Origin: Adiantum capillus-veneris
Taxonomy: Eukaryota; Streptophyta; Polypodiopsida; Polypodiales; Pteridaceae
Length of the DNA: 64,000 bases
Direction of reading: 5' to 3'
NCBI GenBank assembly: GCA_014529385.2
Contig: CM043957.1
Span: forward strand, 68,442,503-68,506,502
Shown: positions 21,917 through 32,672 of the stretch, in pieces
How the letters are laid out: every line of letters starts with the position of its first letter
How positions within the stretch are numbered: the stretch's first letter is position 1
Made by a program: the position numbers and the translations under genes
Notes under the pieces: generated by a model
What the model saw: only the letters and a program-made list of their open reading frames with translations
Databases searched by the model: none
Told to the model about the DNA's origin: nothing

Positions 21917-22141
21917 CTAGTCATAGCAAGGTTGAATGGTCTTCAAAACAAGTTTTTTGTGAGTATTAGAGTCAAAGCACTCTAATACTCCTTGTATTTA
22001 AACACAAGGAGCTAAAAAATGCACTATTTGGGTGTTTTTTATACCTCCCGTTCCGTGTCGTTCCCGTTCCGGACCCCTAGCCGTTCCCCCGTTCCGCAGG
22101 GATCCCGTCGCCGTTCCCGTTCCGCGTTCCGGGTAACTATG
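21469..22141. mobile_element. hAT-like non-autonomous element, GTTCC/GGAACG family
   Basis: 673 bases. Left end CAGAGTTACTGGGGAACG; right end, reversed, CATAGTTACCCGGAACGCGG. Flanking 8 bases are CAGTTAGT (21461-21468) and CAATTAGT (22142-22149), 7 of 8 identical. Both ends are packed with GTTCCG/CGGAAC words (21480-21640 and 22050-22132). The middle contains a C/T-rich tract with (TC)n at 21885-21915 and no gene. Frames that read through it are by-products of the CT tract. Confidence 0.83.
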
Positions 22142-22149
22142 CAATTAGT

Positions 22150-23258
22150 ACCATGGTGAATGTTTGTCTTAAGTCACTTTGGTGGTTTTTTCGTCCTTCG
22201 GATTTGTGGTGTGAGAGTTGCTCTTTCTACTGCATTCGAGCAATAGTTGCTATGCCTTGTCTTTGAGATTAATTCCTGGAGATTGTACCATCCGGGACAC
22301 ACCTACTTCCCTTATCCTTATACAAGTGGATGGTGGTCCTTCTTGGACTAGAAACCGGTTATCGTAGCCAACATTCTTCAGAGTAGGAAGATGTTCTTCT
22401 CCTTCTCCTAGGTTTGGTTCCAAGTTTCATAGGTATATTTTCTTTTGGATTCACCTACCTTGGGTGATCCAATTACACAGGCAGAGATTGTTTTAGAGTT
22501 GTGGCAGTTATCCATGGTTCGGGTGCTCTCCCTTTAGACGGGGATGTGGCCAGCTTGGGAGTAAGTTTCCTCGGAGTACTTCTGGAGGTTCCATTAGTAG
22601 CAGACAAGATTGATAGTCTATTCGATCGTTGTCGATAGCATCTTGTCCTTCTCTTGCAAAGCTTGGGTACAAGGTTCTCGATCTTGCCGTATTAGCTATA
22701 CTCTCAGTATTAATGTGTGTTCTTTTCTGTTGGATGTTGTTCCCGAATCACTTTGAAAGTGGAGAGATATTCTCTTGGCATGTGTTCAAGACAAATGAAG
22801 ATCAGTAGCAGTTTTCACTCTCAGCTCCGATAGAGTTTCTTAAGATACACTTTGCAATACATCATTCTATATGGTGGTTGGTGTAGTTCCTTGGTTCTTC
22901 GTCATCGGACATTTAATCTCTCAACAGCCTCAATTTTCCCATTCTTTGGACCTCCCGTAGCAGCTTGGACAATTTAGCATGTGGTATGCGTCAGGAGCTG
23001 CAGGTTTGCGACTCTTTCCTCGAGGGTGGAGCACTTGAGAGTTGGGAAATGATCTGGATACTACTAGTCTATGCCTTTACCCTATGTATTGAATCTTGAT
23101 GCATTCTCTTGGAGCAGTCATCCACAATCCCTTCTGTAGATGCTGGTTGTGCAACTTGTGAGTTGGTTGAGTAGAGGAGATTCTTGATAGAGCTGGATTT
23201 ACTTTTTGCAAAAAGCATTTTACTTCTTGGACATTTTTCGCGGGTAGTGGTTGGATGG
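22150..23258. other. No gene seen
   Basis: T/G-rich sequence with frequent TTGG, CTTGG and GTTCC words and no open frame above the listing threshold. It could be decayed retrotransposon sequence, but I cannot identify a protein block. Confidence 0.4.
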
Positions 23259-23900
23259 TGTCACAAGACAGGCACCACGTGCCAATAGAAAAGAGTAGAC
23301 TGAACAGACTTTTAGCACTTCAATAACAACTGAACTGAAAGAGAGAGATGGCAAGTGACACGGAGTGGCGAAATTCCACCCCAGAGAGTATTGGCCCCAA
23401 AATTTGGCGCCTCTTTCGGTATTTCTTTATATTGCATCATCAAAGTACAAGTCAGTACTCCAGACTCTGCACCTTCTCTAGGAAGCATGCCAGAGAATGA
23501 GCCCTAGCCTCATATTTAAAGGCCCTTGGCTTGAAAAGCAGTTACAATAAAAAGCCTTTAAAACTCAAAAGCTTCTGGTCCAAAAGCAAAGACAAAAAGC
23601 TGCCAGCGCAATTTACGAAAATCCGTACAGCCTGTCACATCATCAGCCAGCGCAAAACGCGGAAATCCGTACAGCCTGCCAAACGTCATCATGTCAACGC
23701 AATTTTCGGAAATCTGCCACGTAATCAATTTCTGTGTGTGTGTGTACGGGTCTTGCTTTATTTGAATCCTTTATGTCACTTGGGACCCCATTGGTTGGGG
23801 TCCCCATAAGTTGGTAGGACTTCTTCTGTTACTTCTTCTTTTTAGGGTTTAGGCCCCTCGGCCATATGTGTAAGTTGGTTCCATTCTTTAGGCTTTGACA
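23259..23900 (+). repeat. Probable 5' LTR of a second gypsy element
   Basis: Starts TGTCACAAGACAGGCACC and ends GGCTTTGACA. Bases 23362-23900 match 26625-27165 in the same orientation, including GAGTGGCGAAATTCC, CATATTTAAAGGCCC (a TATA-like word) and GGGGTCCCCATAAGTTGG. I found no clear primer site after it and no target duplication, so the borders are tentative. Confidence 0.55.
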
Positions 23901-25457
23901 TGTTGTCAGGCATTTTTTGGGTGGAAATGAAGTTGCTAATCCATGCTAAAAAGTTTGCTCACTAGCCCCGAGTACATAGATGTACATACTGCTTTGTGTT
24001 TTTGGAGTGCTCTTGTAGAATTTATGTACAAAGGCTTGGTTTTGGTCATGCTGTTGGTTGAGTTTTGGGTTGGTCGAGCTTTCAAAAAATAGTTTTTAAT
24101 GAGCATTCCTAGCCGTGCTTGATAGCTTGCAAATCGGACTCCGACATCATGAGTTACACGCACTCGAAGTGGATGGTTTTTCACTTAAAAAGTGGCGGCG
24201 GATGCACGTGGGAAGACGGCAAGTGGGCCGACTTGATGGTTTTTTTTAGCAATGGTATGTTTAGAAATTTTTGGAGTTAGCCGGGGTAATAAGCTCCAAG
24301 CCATGCTTTACGGCGCTATATTTGGTGGTTGGGGTCACCCGCTACGCCTTCGAGAAAATGGCTCAGGTTGGGGGCAAAACAGAAATTTCAGGTTTGGACA
24401 TGGGGAAGTTGGGGAAGTTGGGGAGAGCATGCCAAGTGGCAATGGAATAACCCCACATGGGGGGGAACATGTGAAAATTGGAGGGTATAAGGGGGGGAGT
24501 GGGTACCCTCTAAGGGTGTATCAAAGGAGTTAATGGAGCTTCTTAGCCTTGCTTGAGAGGGCTCGTGGGCTTTGGGGAGAGGAGGGGGCGCCCAATTTGT
24601 GTTCCCACTTCCTGGACAGGCGCCCTGCCCATTTTTTGGTCCCCGGACACTGTCCCCCCCCCCCCCCCCCCCCCCCCACTTGCCTTGGTCAAAAAGTGGC
24701 CGACAACCCATTTTTTACCCAAAAAAGGCTCAAAATGGACCAATAAAAAGGTGTCTAAAGGGGGAAATGAAGTCGGCTAAGAGGGGAGAGAAAATCCCTT
24801 AGGATAAGAGCCAAAAAAATCCCCCTTTAATAGCTGCATATCTCTGCACACCTGCAGATACTTTCCAGAGACCTCTTTTTTGGAGCTTTTTGAAAACCCC
24901 CGAACTTCAAATGCTTGTAATTTGCTCATTCCTTATCGGAATCAAGCATATGGATGCTCTACGGACATCTACACGAGCCAATCTATACACTCATATTCTC
25001 TAGTTCTTCTAATTCCAAGTGTGGTTTCCGCTAGAGCTGTTCTTTTCCAAGCTTTACAAGTGTTTAACACATGTGAATTCGACTGTGCAGCTGCTGTTCT
25101 TTTCGATGGTGTGATCGGTGCAAGGCTATAGGGGCATTCATTTCATTGTCGTTTGCACTCCACATCGTTTTGGTGCCCCCACGGAGGAGAAATCCTCATG
25201 TGCTTCAATTTTTGCAAAATTTGTTCACTATGCAGGTAGAGAATGTAAAGGGGATGTGGGTCCTTATGGACAACTGCCTATGTATGTGCTATTTTGTGGA
25301 TAGTATTTGAGGCGGTCGTTTAATTTGGATTGCAGCCTTTGTGAGGGTCGTGAGGTTTTGTGAAGCCGAGCACTGGGGGCCGGGTTATCCAGTGTGAGGT
25401 GGATTGGGTACTGGAGCGATCCATCGACATCCCTTGAGTTTTTGACGTCAAATGTAA
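23901..25457 (+). other. Long leader before the second gag, no recognised gene
   Basis: About 1.5 kb with G-rich segments, a 25-base C run at 24653-24677 and no domain-bearing frame. Position suggests the untranslated leader of the element whose gag starts at 25479. Confidence 0.4.
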
Positions 25458-25478
25458 GTGTTTTTGTGGCAATCAAAC

Positions 25479-26561
25479 ATGGCAGACGAGTTCCCACAGT
25501 TTCATGGATTGCCTAATGAAAATGCACAGACGTTTATTGAAAAGTTGGAAGTCAATTGCTTATTGCGTAATATACTAGACCAAACTATATTGTTGCGGCT
25601 GCTACAATATAGTTTACAGGATGAGGCCAAAGTTTGGTTACATAATTTTGAGGAGTTGATGCAGGCACAAAACCCAGGGGTGGTTTTGGACTACAATCGT
25701 GTGAAGCAAGCTTTCCTGGCACAATACCGATCCATTGAAGCATCTGACAAAGTTTGGCATGAAATTTTGGGGTACACTCAGGAAGCTAATCAAAGCGTGG
25801 ATGATTTTGTCATGCAGTTTACCCGTTTATGGGATAAATGGGCTCGAGCTTTGGGAAATGAAATTCTGCCGGCCATGTTAAAGAAGGACCGTTTTGTAGC
25901 CAATCTCAAGGAAGGTCTGAAGTTCAAAGTTGAGTTGAAAAGGCCCGTTACTTTCGAAGAGGCAGTCGCGATTGCCAGGGAGAAAGAATGGAAGGCTAAA
26001 CGACTCCATGAGTACGGCAAGGCGGTTCCTGTGCAAGCTAATGGTGGCCAAGGTGAAGGAAATCAGGCAGAGACTGGAGTCCCACCCACTCAAAGGGTTG
26101 TAGACCTTGAGCAATTACAACGTAATATGCATGACATGATGAACATGATGCACGAATTACGGCTCAATGTCCTTGGAGGTGGAGGTGGTCGTGGTCGCGG
26201 TCGGGGCCATGGTAGAGGAATGGCCCAACCATATGAAGCTCAACCTAATGCTAATGCAGGTCATGGATAGGGTGGCTTTGAGCCACGAGGAGGGTCCATT
26301 CCAACTTGTTATAATTGTGGGGAACTTGGTCATATCAACACTCATTGTCCAAGACCAATAAGGATGGGAGGTGATATGTTTCCACTTCCTCAACAGATCC
26401 CTAACAAGGCCAATGATTATGCATTGGATATACGGGGAGATCAAGGTACTGGACAGGAAAACCAAGCCTCAACCTCTGGTGGTCATGTGGGTATTGTGCG
26501 GGTAGAAAAGAAAGACGCAGATGTGTTGCCAGTAGGCAAAAGAGAAAGAGAAAGGGCCTAG
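25479..26561 (+). pseudogene. Ty3/gypsy Gag with zinc knuckle, one in-frame stop
   Basis: Starts MADEFPQFHGLPNENAQTF. The gag domain runs over about residues 5-185 (YSLQDEAKVWL, FLAQYRS, DDFVMQFTRLWDKW, FVANLKEGLKFKV). A heptad-like HDMMNMMHELRLNV stretch and a Gly-Arg-rich stretch follow. A TAG at 26268-26270 interrupts the frame; in the same frame beyond it comes a full CCHC knuckle, CYNCGELGHINTHC (26307-26348), ending at 26561. A frame starting seven codons upstream (25458) is also open; MADEF is preferred by likeness to other plant Gags. No protease or pol follows: 60 bases later the LTR-like repeat begins. Confidence 0.8.
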
Positions 26562-26624
26562 TCGAAAGAAAGGGAAGGAGAAGGAGGGTGAAGATGCGAA
26601 AGCCAAGAGAAAGAGAAAGCCTCG

Positions 26625-27165
26625 GGAGTGGCGAAATTCCGCCCTAGAGAGTATTGGCCCCAAACTTTGGCGCCTCTTTCGATATTTCTTTATCTTGCAT
26701 CATCAAAGTATAAGCTGGTACTCCAGACTCTGCACCTTCTCCAAGAAGCATACCAGAGAATGAGCCCTAGCCTCATATTTAAAGGCCCTTGGCTTGAAAA
26801 GCAGTTACAATAAAAAGCTTTTAAAACTCAAAAGCTTCTGGTCCAAAAGCAAAGCCAAAAACCTGTCAGCGCAATTTGCGAAAATCCGTACAGCCTGTCA
26901 CGTCATCAACCAGTGCAAAACAGTACAGCCTACCTCGTCATCATTTCAGCGCAATTTTCGGAAATCTGCCACGTCATCCTTTTTTTTTTTTGTTTTTTTT
27001 TGCCGTGTGTGCGGGTCTTGCGTTATTTGAATCCTTTATGTCACTTGGGGCCCCATTGGATGGGGTCCCCATAAGTTGGTAGGACTTCTTCTGTTACTTC
27101 TTCTTCTTAGGGTTTAGGCCCCTCGGCCACATCTGTAAGTTGGCTCCATTCTTTAGGCTTTGACA
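26625..27165 (+). repeat. Probable 3' LTR, missing about 100 bases at its start
   Basis: Matches 23362-23900. The counterpart of 23259-23361 is absent and the junction falls within an Arg/Lys/Glu-rich coding tail at 26621-26625. A deletion removing pol and the beginning of this LTR explains the arrangement. Confidence 0.6.
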
Positions 27166-28837
27166 TGTCAGCAGTTTGTTACAGATGGTATTGGCTAAGT
27201 ACTATTCGACCTCGGAGTACTGTAGCATATATCCTTGTCCCATAACCCTCTCTTTATAGTTGTAGATTGCTCACTTCAACTTCTTGGTCCATCTTCCTCT
27301 CCAAGAGCTGAGTGGGGGTATTAAAGTTATGACATCTCTTTGGATTCGTCCAGTTGCCAATCCCAGTTCCTCCAAGGGAGAGGTGTTTGGGAGCGAGGGC
27401 TGTGCCCAACCAGAGTGAGGTTGTTTGCTCATTATGGGATGTGTATATCCATGTTTAGCTCAGGGTTTTGTCTTGGTTCCATGGCCATTATACTCCTGTA
27501 GGTTGGGAGTATTTTTCTTGGCCTTCGCCTACTTTTCCTCGAGCCGTATGGGGCGCTTGGTGCCCGCACCCGCTATTTTGTCCATTTTTTGAGGTCATGG
27601 GGACTGGTGGACAGCTGGCTGACCTATACCTTTGGAGCTATATATGTAGGGCACGAGTACAAGGGCCCAGGGGTAGGGAGTGTGCACAGGCCGTGGGGGT
27701 GTAGGGCACCCCTAGGGGGAAGCCTTAGGTTGGGCGGTTGGCAGGGAGCAGATCAACCTAGCGTTTTTGCTACAGATCAACCCCAACGTTTTCCACATTC
27801 AGTCCTAGCGTTTTTCATCCCCAATAGTAGGGCAGCATATCAAGCATGCGATGGGAAGCAGGGACACCTTACTTGCGTTTTTCTCCTTAGGGTAGCCTAC
27901 AAATAAGCGATCACATGCAGAGGTAGAGCATCTTTGATGCAGGCCTAGGAAAACAGAGGATTCCCTTGCCTGTAGAGGGCAGCCATACAACGGCAACCTT
28001 GAGTCTTGTTTCCTATCTCTCAAGACCCATCTTGTTGCCGAGAGGAAATGCAGTTCGGTATTGCCCATCTATGAGGCTATGCTAGTTTTCGTACATGAGC
28101 AGTTGGTAATGTCAATAGTAGTCGCTTTGTGTGTACCTCGGGTCTATCCATTAGGGTATGTCAACTGTATGCCGGACCACCCTTGGTCACTTGTATGAGC
28201 AACTTGTTATAAACATGGAGAGCCTTTCTGTCTTTCATTCTCAGATTCCTATGTCTCTCTACCTCAATCATCTCTGTGCTCCACACGTGCCTTGTTCATG
28301 TATGTGGTATGCAAGTGTTCTAGATCGGAGTCGAGGTGTCCACCGGATCGCATGCCAGTTCTTGTCTTCATTGCATCTTCTGTTGCCTCCTTTGACAGAA
28401 CTTGCTCAAGTACCTCACCTTTTGGATAGAAGAGATTAACTCCTTGGGAGTTGTTGGTGAAGGTATAGTCTTTAAAACTTGAATTTTACTATGGTTTGTC
28501 TCAATATGTTTGCAGAAACCACAGAGCCAAGTAGGATGACTTGGCTCTTAGCAATGTTACATTTCTCAACATCTAATTGACTCTTCATATAGTCTATACA
28601 AAACTTTATAACCTTTTAAGGCAATGAATGCGAGCTATAAACACAAACTATGTAAGTTACAAAAAATTGAAAAGATGCTCATGCATAAGTGAGACCAAGA
28701 GACATCATGCTGTAAGCAAAGCACCCCCATGGTGTTATGAAGATAGTCTTTTCCTATGCAAGTCTGATTTGAAAATACTCTATGTAGCTATCACCTTGCA
28801 TACCTTTCATGTCTTGCTACTTCATTGATAATCTCAT
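27166..28837. other. No gene seen; contains GCGTTTTT words
   Basis: No frame with a recognisable domain. GCGTTTTT or ACGTTTTCC words near 27757, 27784, 27810 and 27874 occur in the same CAG-rich context as in the LTRs at 2025-3199, so this may be part of another decayed LTR. Confidence 0.35.
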
Positions 28838-29152
28838 CAAGTCTCACATGAAAACGTTTTTTGTCCCCTTGAAACTAAATGAAACACGAAACGCTTGAAT
28901 TGTTTTGTAACAAACTCGAAACAAAAAAAGAATTTGGTCTAAATTTCAAAATTTAGAGTTAGCCATGCAATATAATCTTACCACTTGTGTGACCATCTAT
29001 AAAAAAAGATGTATCCACCTACTAGACTCCTAAAATTCACGTTTCTTATAACCTCTAGAAATCTATGTGTTTTGTCTTGGCATTCTTTTGAAAAAAAGAA
29101 TGAAACAAAACGCCTCGAAACGACGAAACATTAAACGTTTCTTGTTACATTG
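28838..29152. mobile_element. Possible hAT-like miniature element, GAAACG family
   Basis: 315 bases bordered by CAAGTC on the left and, reversed, CAATGTAACAAGAAACG on the right. Both ends carry arrays of GAAAC/CGTTTC words (28850-28925 and 29098-29145); the centre is AT-rich. Flanks ATCTCAT and ATCTCAA agree at 6 of 7 with a one-base offset, a weak target duplication. The architecture mirrors the better supported elements nearby. Confidence 0.5.
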
Positions 29153-29303
29153 ATCTCAACATGAAAATCTAGAGGGACTTATCCCTCTATGTTGCTGCAT
29201 TAAGTGGTTTCTAATCCACATAAACACTCCATTTACTATTCCTTTAGCAACACCACTACGAGACAACCATTTTGAATCCTCCATTGACAGACCACTTGCT
29301 CAC

Positions 29304-29735
29304 TCATTCCTGAAATCCGTGCTCCACCGTTGATGTAGGCATTAGAGGAGTAACCACCACCGGGACGATATTAATCAAGTTGTAACGTTGAGAGGATTCA
29401 CCCAAAACAAAGTCCTTGATGCCGATCTTACGACATTGCTTTGCCTTCCTTTTGCTACACTCACCCATGTTCTTTGTTACCTTGCCCTTCTCCTTGAGCA
29501 AGTGCTTACCTGCTTCTTCTACCTTCGCCTTTGTCTTCCAAGCTGATAAAAATAACAACTCTATTTTAGGCACAGTTGGAAAAGGAGGGATAGGTATAGG
29601 TGGTAGTTGCTATGGCGGCAGGAGAGATGGCCTCAAGTTCTGCATAGGTGGTGCTTGCTGTGCTGGCAAAGGTGGCTGTTGCCTTGCTCTTGGTGGCAAC
29701 TCTTGCTGCCTGGGATCTCTATCATTTCTTCTAGG
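29304..29735 (-). pseudogene. Degenerate minus-strand open frame, unknown
   Basis: Minus-strand frame of about 140 codons with one in-frame stop: a Pro/Gln-rich start (PRRNDRDPRQQELPPRARQQ), a PIPIPPFPTVPKIELLF stretch, then a Lys-rich segment. The two parts are in the same frame. I recognise no family; a retroelement Gag N terminus is one possibility. It abuts the miniature element at 29736, whose terminal CTATG supplies the apparent start codon. Confidence 0.25.
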
Positions 29736-29880
29736 CATAGTCACAAGGGACGCGTCCCCAAGAGTGGGGACGGGGGACGGGGGACGGGGGACGGGGCTCA
29801 AATGGATTTTTAGAGTAAAAAAGAGGGCGGGACGGCAAGTGGGGACGGGAAGCCCAAAAATGGGCGTCCCCGTGACTATG
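29736..29880. mobile_element. hAT-like miniature element, GGGGACG family, perfect duplication
   Basis: 145 bases with terminal inverted repeats CATAGTCACAAGGGACGCG and, reversed, CATAGTCACGGGGACGCCC. The 8 bases CTTCTAGG are repeated exactly on both sides (29728-29735 and 29881-29888). Subterminal GGGGACGGGGGACGGG arrays at 29766-29797. The element end plus flank is copied again 59 bases downstream (29940), showing a later small tandem duplication. Confidence 0.9.
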
Positions 29881-29976
29881 CTTCTAGGGTACTTGCAGAA
29901 GTATTACAGTATTACACAGAGGAAGGTTCTATGACTATGCTTCTAGGGTACTTGAAGTGACTTCTTAGGCTTGAGG

Positions 29977-30275
29977 CTCAGATTGTGCTTCACCGGTGTT
30001 ATGTCCAAATTCAAAGTTTTTAGGGTTGATCCTTGAAATGTGCTGTGATGAGGTCTCCTTTTGAGGGCTGAGTTTTATTTAATTTCTTACTGGCTCTGAT
30101 AATAATGTAAAGAGTAGGTCTTGTTGTGCTTTACTGGTGCCAAATCCAAGTTTGAATCGTTGATCCTTGAAATGTGTTGTGATTAGGTCTCCTTATAAGG
30201 GATGAGTTTTATTTAATTCCTTGTTGGTTCCAAAGAGACCATCTTTCAATACTGTAGACAGTAGGTCTTCTGGCT
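29977..30275. repeat. Diverged tandem duplication, about 147-bp unit
   Basis: Two consecutive blocks share GTTGATCCTTGAAATGTG, GAGTTTTATTTAATT and AGTAGGTCTT in the same order (29977-30123 and 30126-30270). It lies upstream of the RING/PHD exons, perhaps in an intron. A second, 51-bp tandem repeat lies at 30645-30746 (CCTCAAACCTTA units). Confidence 0.65.
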
Positions 30276-30840
30276 TCAATCCTACAGAGTTTGATGATTC
30301 ATTTAGTCCTTGATAGAATGGAGCACATAACATTATGAACGGGGAATGTGAAATAATGTTTGATCCACTGAAAGATCACATAATTTTGATACATAATGCC
30401 TTGAGACTAGAAACCAAGAATCATGGGATAATATTGCTACAATGTAGAGTCTATTGAGAGGCTATTGCGTCAACTGTTTGTATAAATAGAGGTGTTGTCA
30501 TAGCTGGTTCAACAACCTCCTTCTATTTCCTGCAGCTAACATATAAAAATCAATGCATTCCACAATAGCTCCCGATTCCTATCATCAACTATCAGACAAA
30601 TTCCTTTGCCCTGGCAGCATTAAGCATAATACAAAAGAGTCTCTCCTCAAACCTTACTATCTCTTATCAGTTAAATTTGAGCAAGCATGCACTGTCCTCA
30701 AACCTTAGCATCTTTTATCAGGTAAAGTCGAGCATAGGTGGCAGCATGCACCTTTCCATTGTATTAGTATACTTGTGCATCTTTGTAAATACTGTCGTGC
30801 CTTTTTTTTTTTCACTTTTAAAAACCTGTTTATACTGGAG

Positions 30841-32374
30841 GCTATGAATCTTGCTGAATTTTTGGTTTCAAGTACAAGCTGTGTTGTTTCAAAAAATGTC
30901 AGTGGCAAGGAGGTTGGAGCTGTTTTATGGAAAGCACCCATGTATGAATCTTCTTCACATAATGTGCAATCGAAGCTTGGATTATCGTTGAAGCATGCAT
31001 ATAACAAGGACCATCTGCCAGGCAATGCCAGAGCTGAAGATTTTTATGAAGTACAACTGTATCCTGGTGGTGATTCCATATTGAGTTCTGAAAGAGCATC
31101 ATCAGACGAAATACTCAATGTTTCAGACGACAATTATGAACTACAGCTGCTTTTGGAGAACAAGCCAACACAAAGAAACAGGGGAAAGAGCAAGACTTCC
31201 CTAATTATGAAGAATCGGTGCATCACAGATAAGCCTGTTCCAAAGCATAAAAGAAAGTTGATTGCAAGTCCAACTTCTGCAGAACGCAGAAAGTATGCAG
31301 ACTCAAGGGACAGGATTACTCACAGTATGCTAGAATATGTACATCTCATTGATGACATGGAAGAAGACAACAATCAAAACTGCAGACCACATTTACAAGT
31401 AGATGACTTTGAGGGGCGTGATGTATCACCCTTTACAAATAGAACAAAGACCTGGGGGCAGAAGTCACTTAACCTTTTGAGTTCGATGAGGCATCGGAAG
31501 AAGCGTAGACTGGTGAGAAAGACAGAAATTATGAAGGCACATAACAGTTTTGACTCAGAGGGCGCTATGGCTCTCTCTCCAGAGGTTAATAAAACTACAC
31601 CAAGGAGAGAGGTTATGCAAGATGAACGTGCTTCTTCCAGGTCCCCTGGCTGTGTTGATGCAATCTTTTACAAGAATGCAGAAAATCTGAATGGAAGTCC
31701 TGTTGCCTGTACACTTATTCCAGCTGATATTGACTGTGCGATATGTCACACGGATCACATCACTTCGGCAGGAGTTCTTTCATGCGGCCATCATTTTTGC
31801 TACCAATGCATAATGAAATGGGCTTTAGAAGTGGTAGCTTTTGTTTTCATCCTTTGTCGCCTTGCTGAAATCGTTTGCAAATTTTGATATGTTCTGAAAG
31901 GATGCATCTTATTCAGGCATCAAAGACACCGACATGTCCCCTTTGTAAAGGCCCTTTTGATATGATAACAAAGAGAGAGAAAAAGCCTGGATCAAGTGAA
32001 AAGGAGTTGTCCTACGAAGAGTCTGTTATAATGTTGAATTGTCTTGACAGGGGCATTCGTGAACAACTTGAAGAGAGCACTCCTGTAAGGATTGCAGTTT
32101 ACTCCATTAAAAATTATAAAAGACGATTACGTAGCAGCTGTTAATGACTATTGTATTTTTGCAGATCCTATCTTGCATAATGTGTGGCAATGGAGATATG
32201 CAAGATCTGCTGCTCACTTGCATTGGTTGCGGAGCACGATCTGCTCATACGTTTTGTCTAGATCCTCCTTTACCTCCATTATCCAACACACGCTGGTCTT
32301 GCGGGCGGTGCTTACAACGCAGAAGGTATGTGTCTTCACATTCCCAAAGTTCTAGGGCTAAGTCATCTTGCAGG
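30841..32374 (+). CDS. RING plus PHD zinc-finger protein (PHRF1-like arrangement), partial gene model
   Basis: Three exons are visible: up to 31830, 31917-32084, and 32165 to 32323 or 32374, with introns of 86 and 80 bases having GT...AG borders and phase 0. Exon 1 (open upstream to 30775) encodes a basic, Ser-rich region with KHKRKL and RHRKKRRL nuclear-localisation-like clusters, then a C3HC4 RING split by intron 1: C-x2-C-x12-C-x-H-x2-C-x2-C-x13-C-x2-C. Exon 3 encodes a C4HC3 PHD finger (CIMCGNGD to CGRC). RING followed by PHD is the order of chromatin-linked ubiquitin ligases such as animal PHRF1; the exact plant orthologue is not identified. Upstream exons were not found, and LINE sequence begins about 250 bases downstream, so the gene may be truncated or have TE-filled introns. 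Confidence 0.75.
31831..31916 (+). other. Intron 1 of the RING/PHD gene
   Basis: Starts GTGGTA and ends TTATTCAG. Removing it joins MKWALE to ASKTPTCPLCKGPF, which completes the RING with standard spacing; retaining it brings a stop codon. Confidence 0.8.
32085..32164 (+). other. Intron 2 of the RING/PHD gene
   Basis: Starts GTAAGG and ends TTTTTGCAG. Removing it joins EEST-P to ILSCIMCGNGD, the start of the PHD finger. Confidence 0.8.
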
Positions 32375-32625
32375 TAATGGCTTTCAATGTACATAATCAC
32401 TAGAACACATGAGAAGACTTGAGATGTTGTTTATGGGTAAGCTGCGAGTATATCAAGCAATCATTATTTCCTGAAAGAATCAACTTCCTTCCCTCATGAT
32501 CAAATTTTTTACCCATGCTCAGACGGTGGCTGGTTGGCATGCCCAAAAAGTTACGTAGATTAGGCCTTCTTATTGGAGCTGTTTTTGCCTTTCCTCTAAG
32601 AGAGATTTTCCTTCCACAATTCTAC

Positions 32626-32628
<3 letters not shown>

Positions 32629-32665
<37 letters not shown>

Positions 32666-32672
32666 CCCTACT
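32629..32672. repeat. (CT)n tract at the 5' border of LINE-II copy A
   Basis: About 44 bases of CT followed by a short C run. It immediately precedes the 5'-truncated LINE-II copy A. Confidence 0.9.

Noticed and set aside
24543-24802. Several overlapping frames with poly-Pro or poly-Gly
   Set aside because: Produced by the 25-base C run at 24653-24677; no start context or homology.
27990-27998. CAACCTTG word that could be a CAAGGT-family end
   Set aside because: No GTACG-rich subterminal sequence next to it and no partner end.
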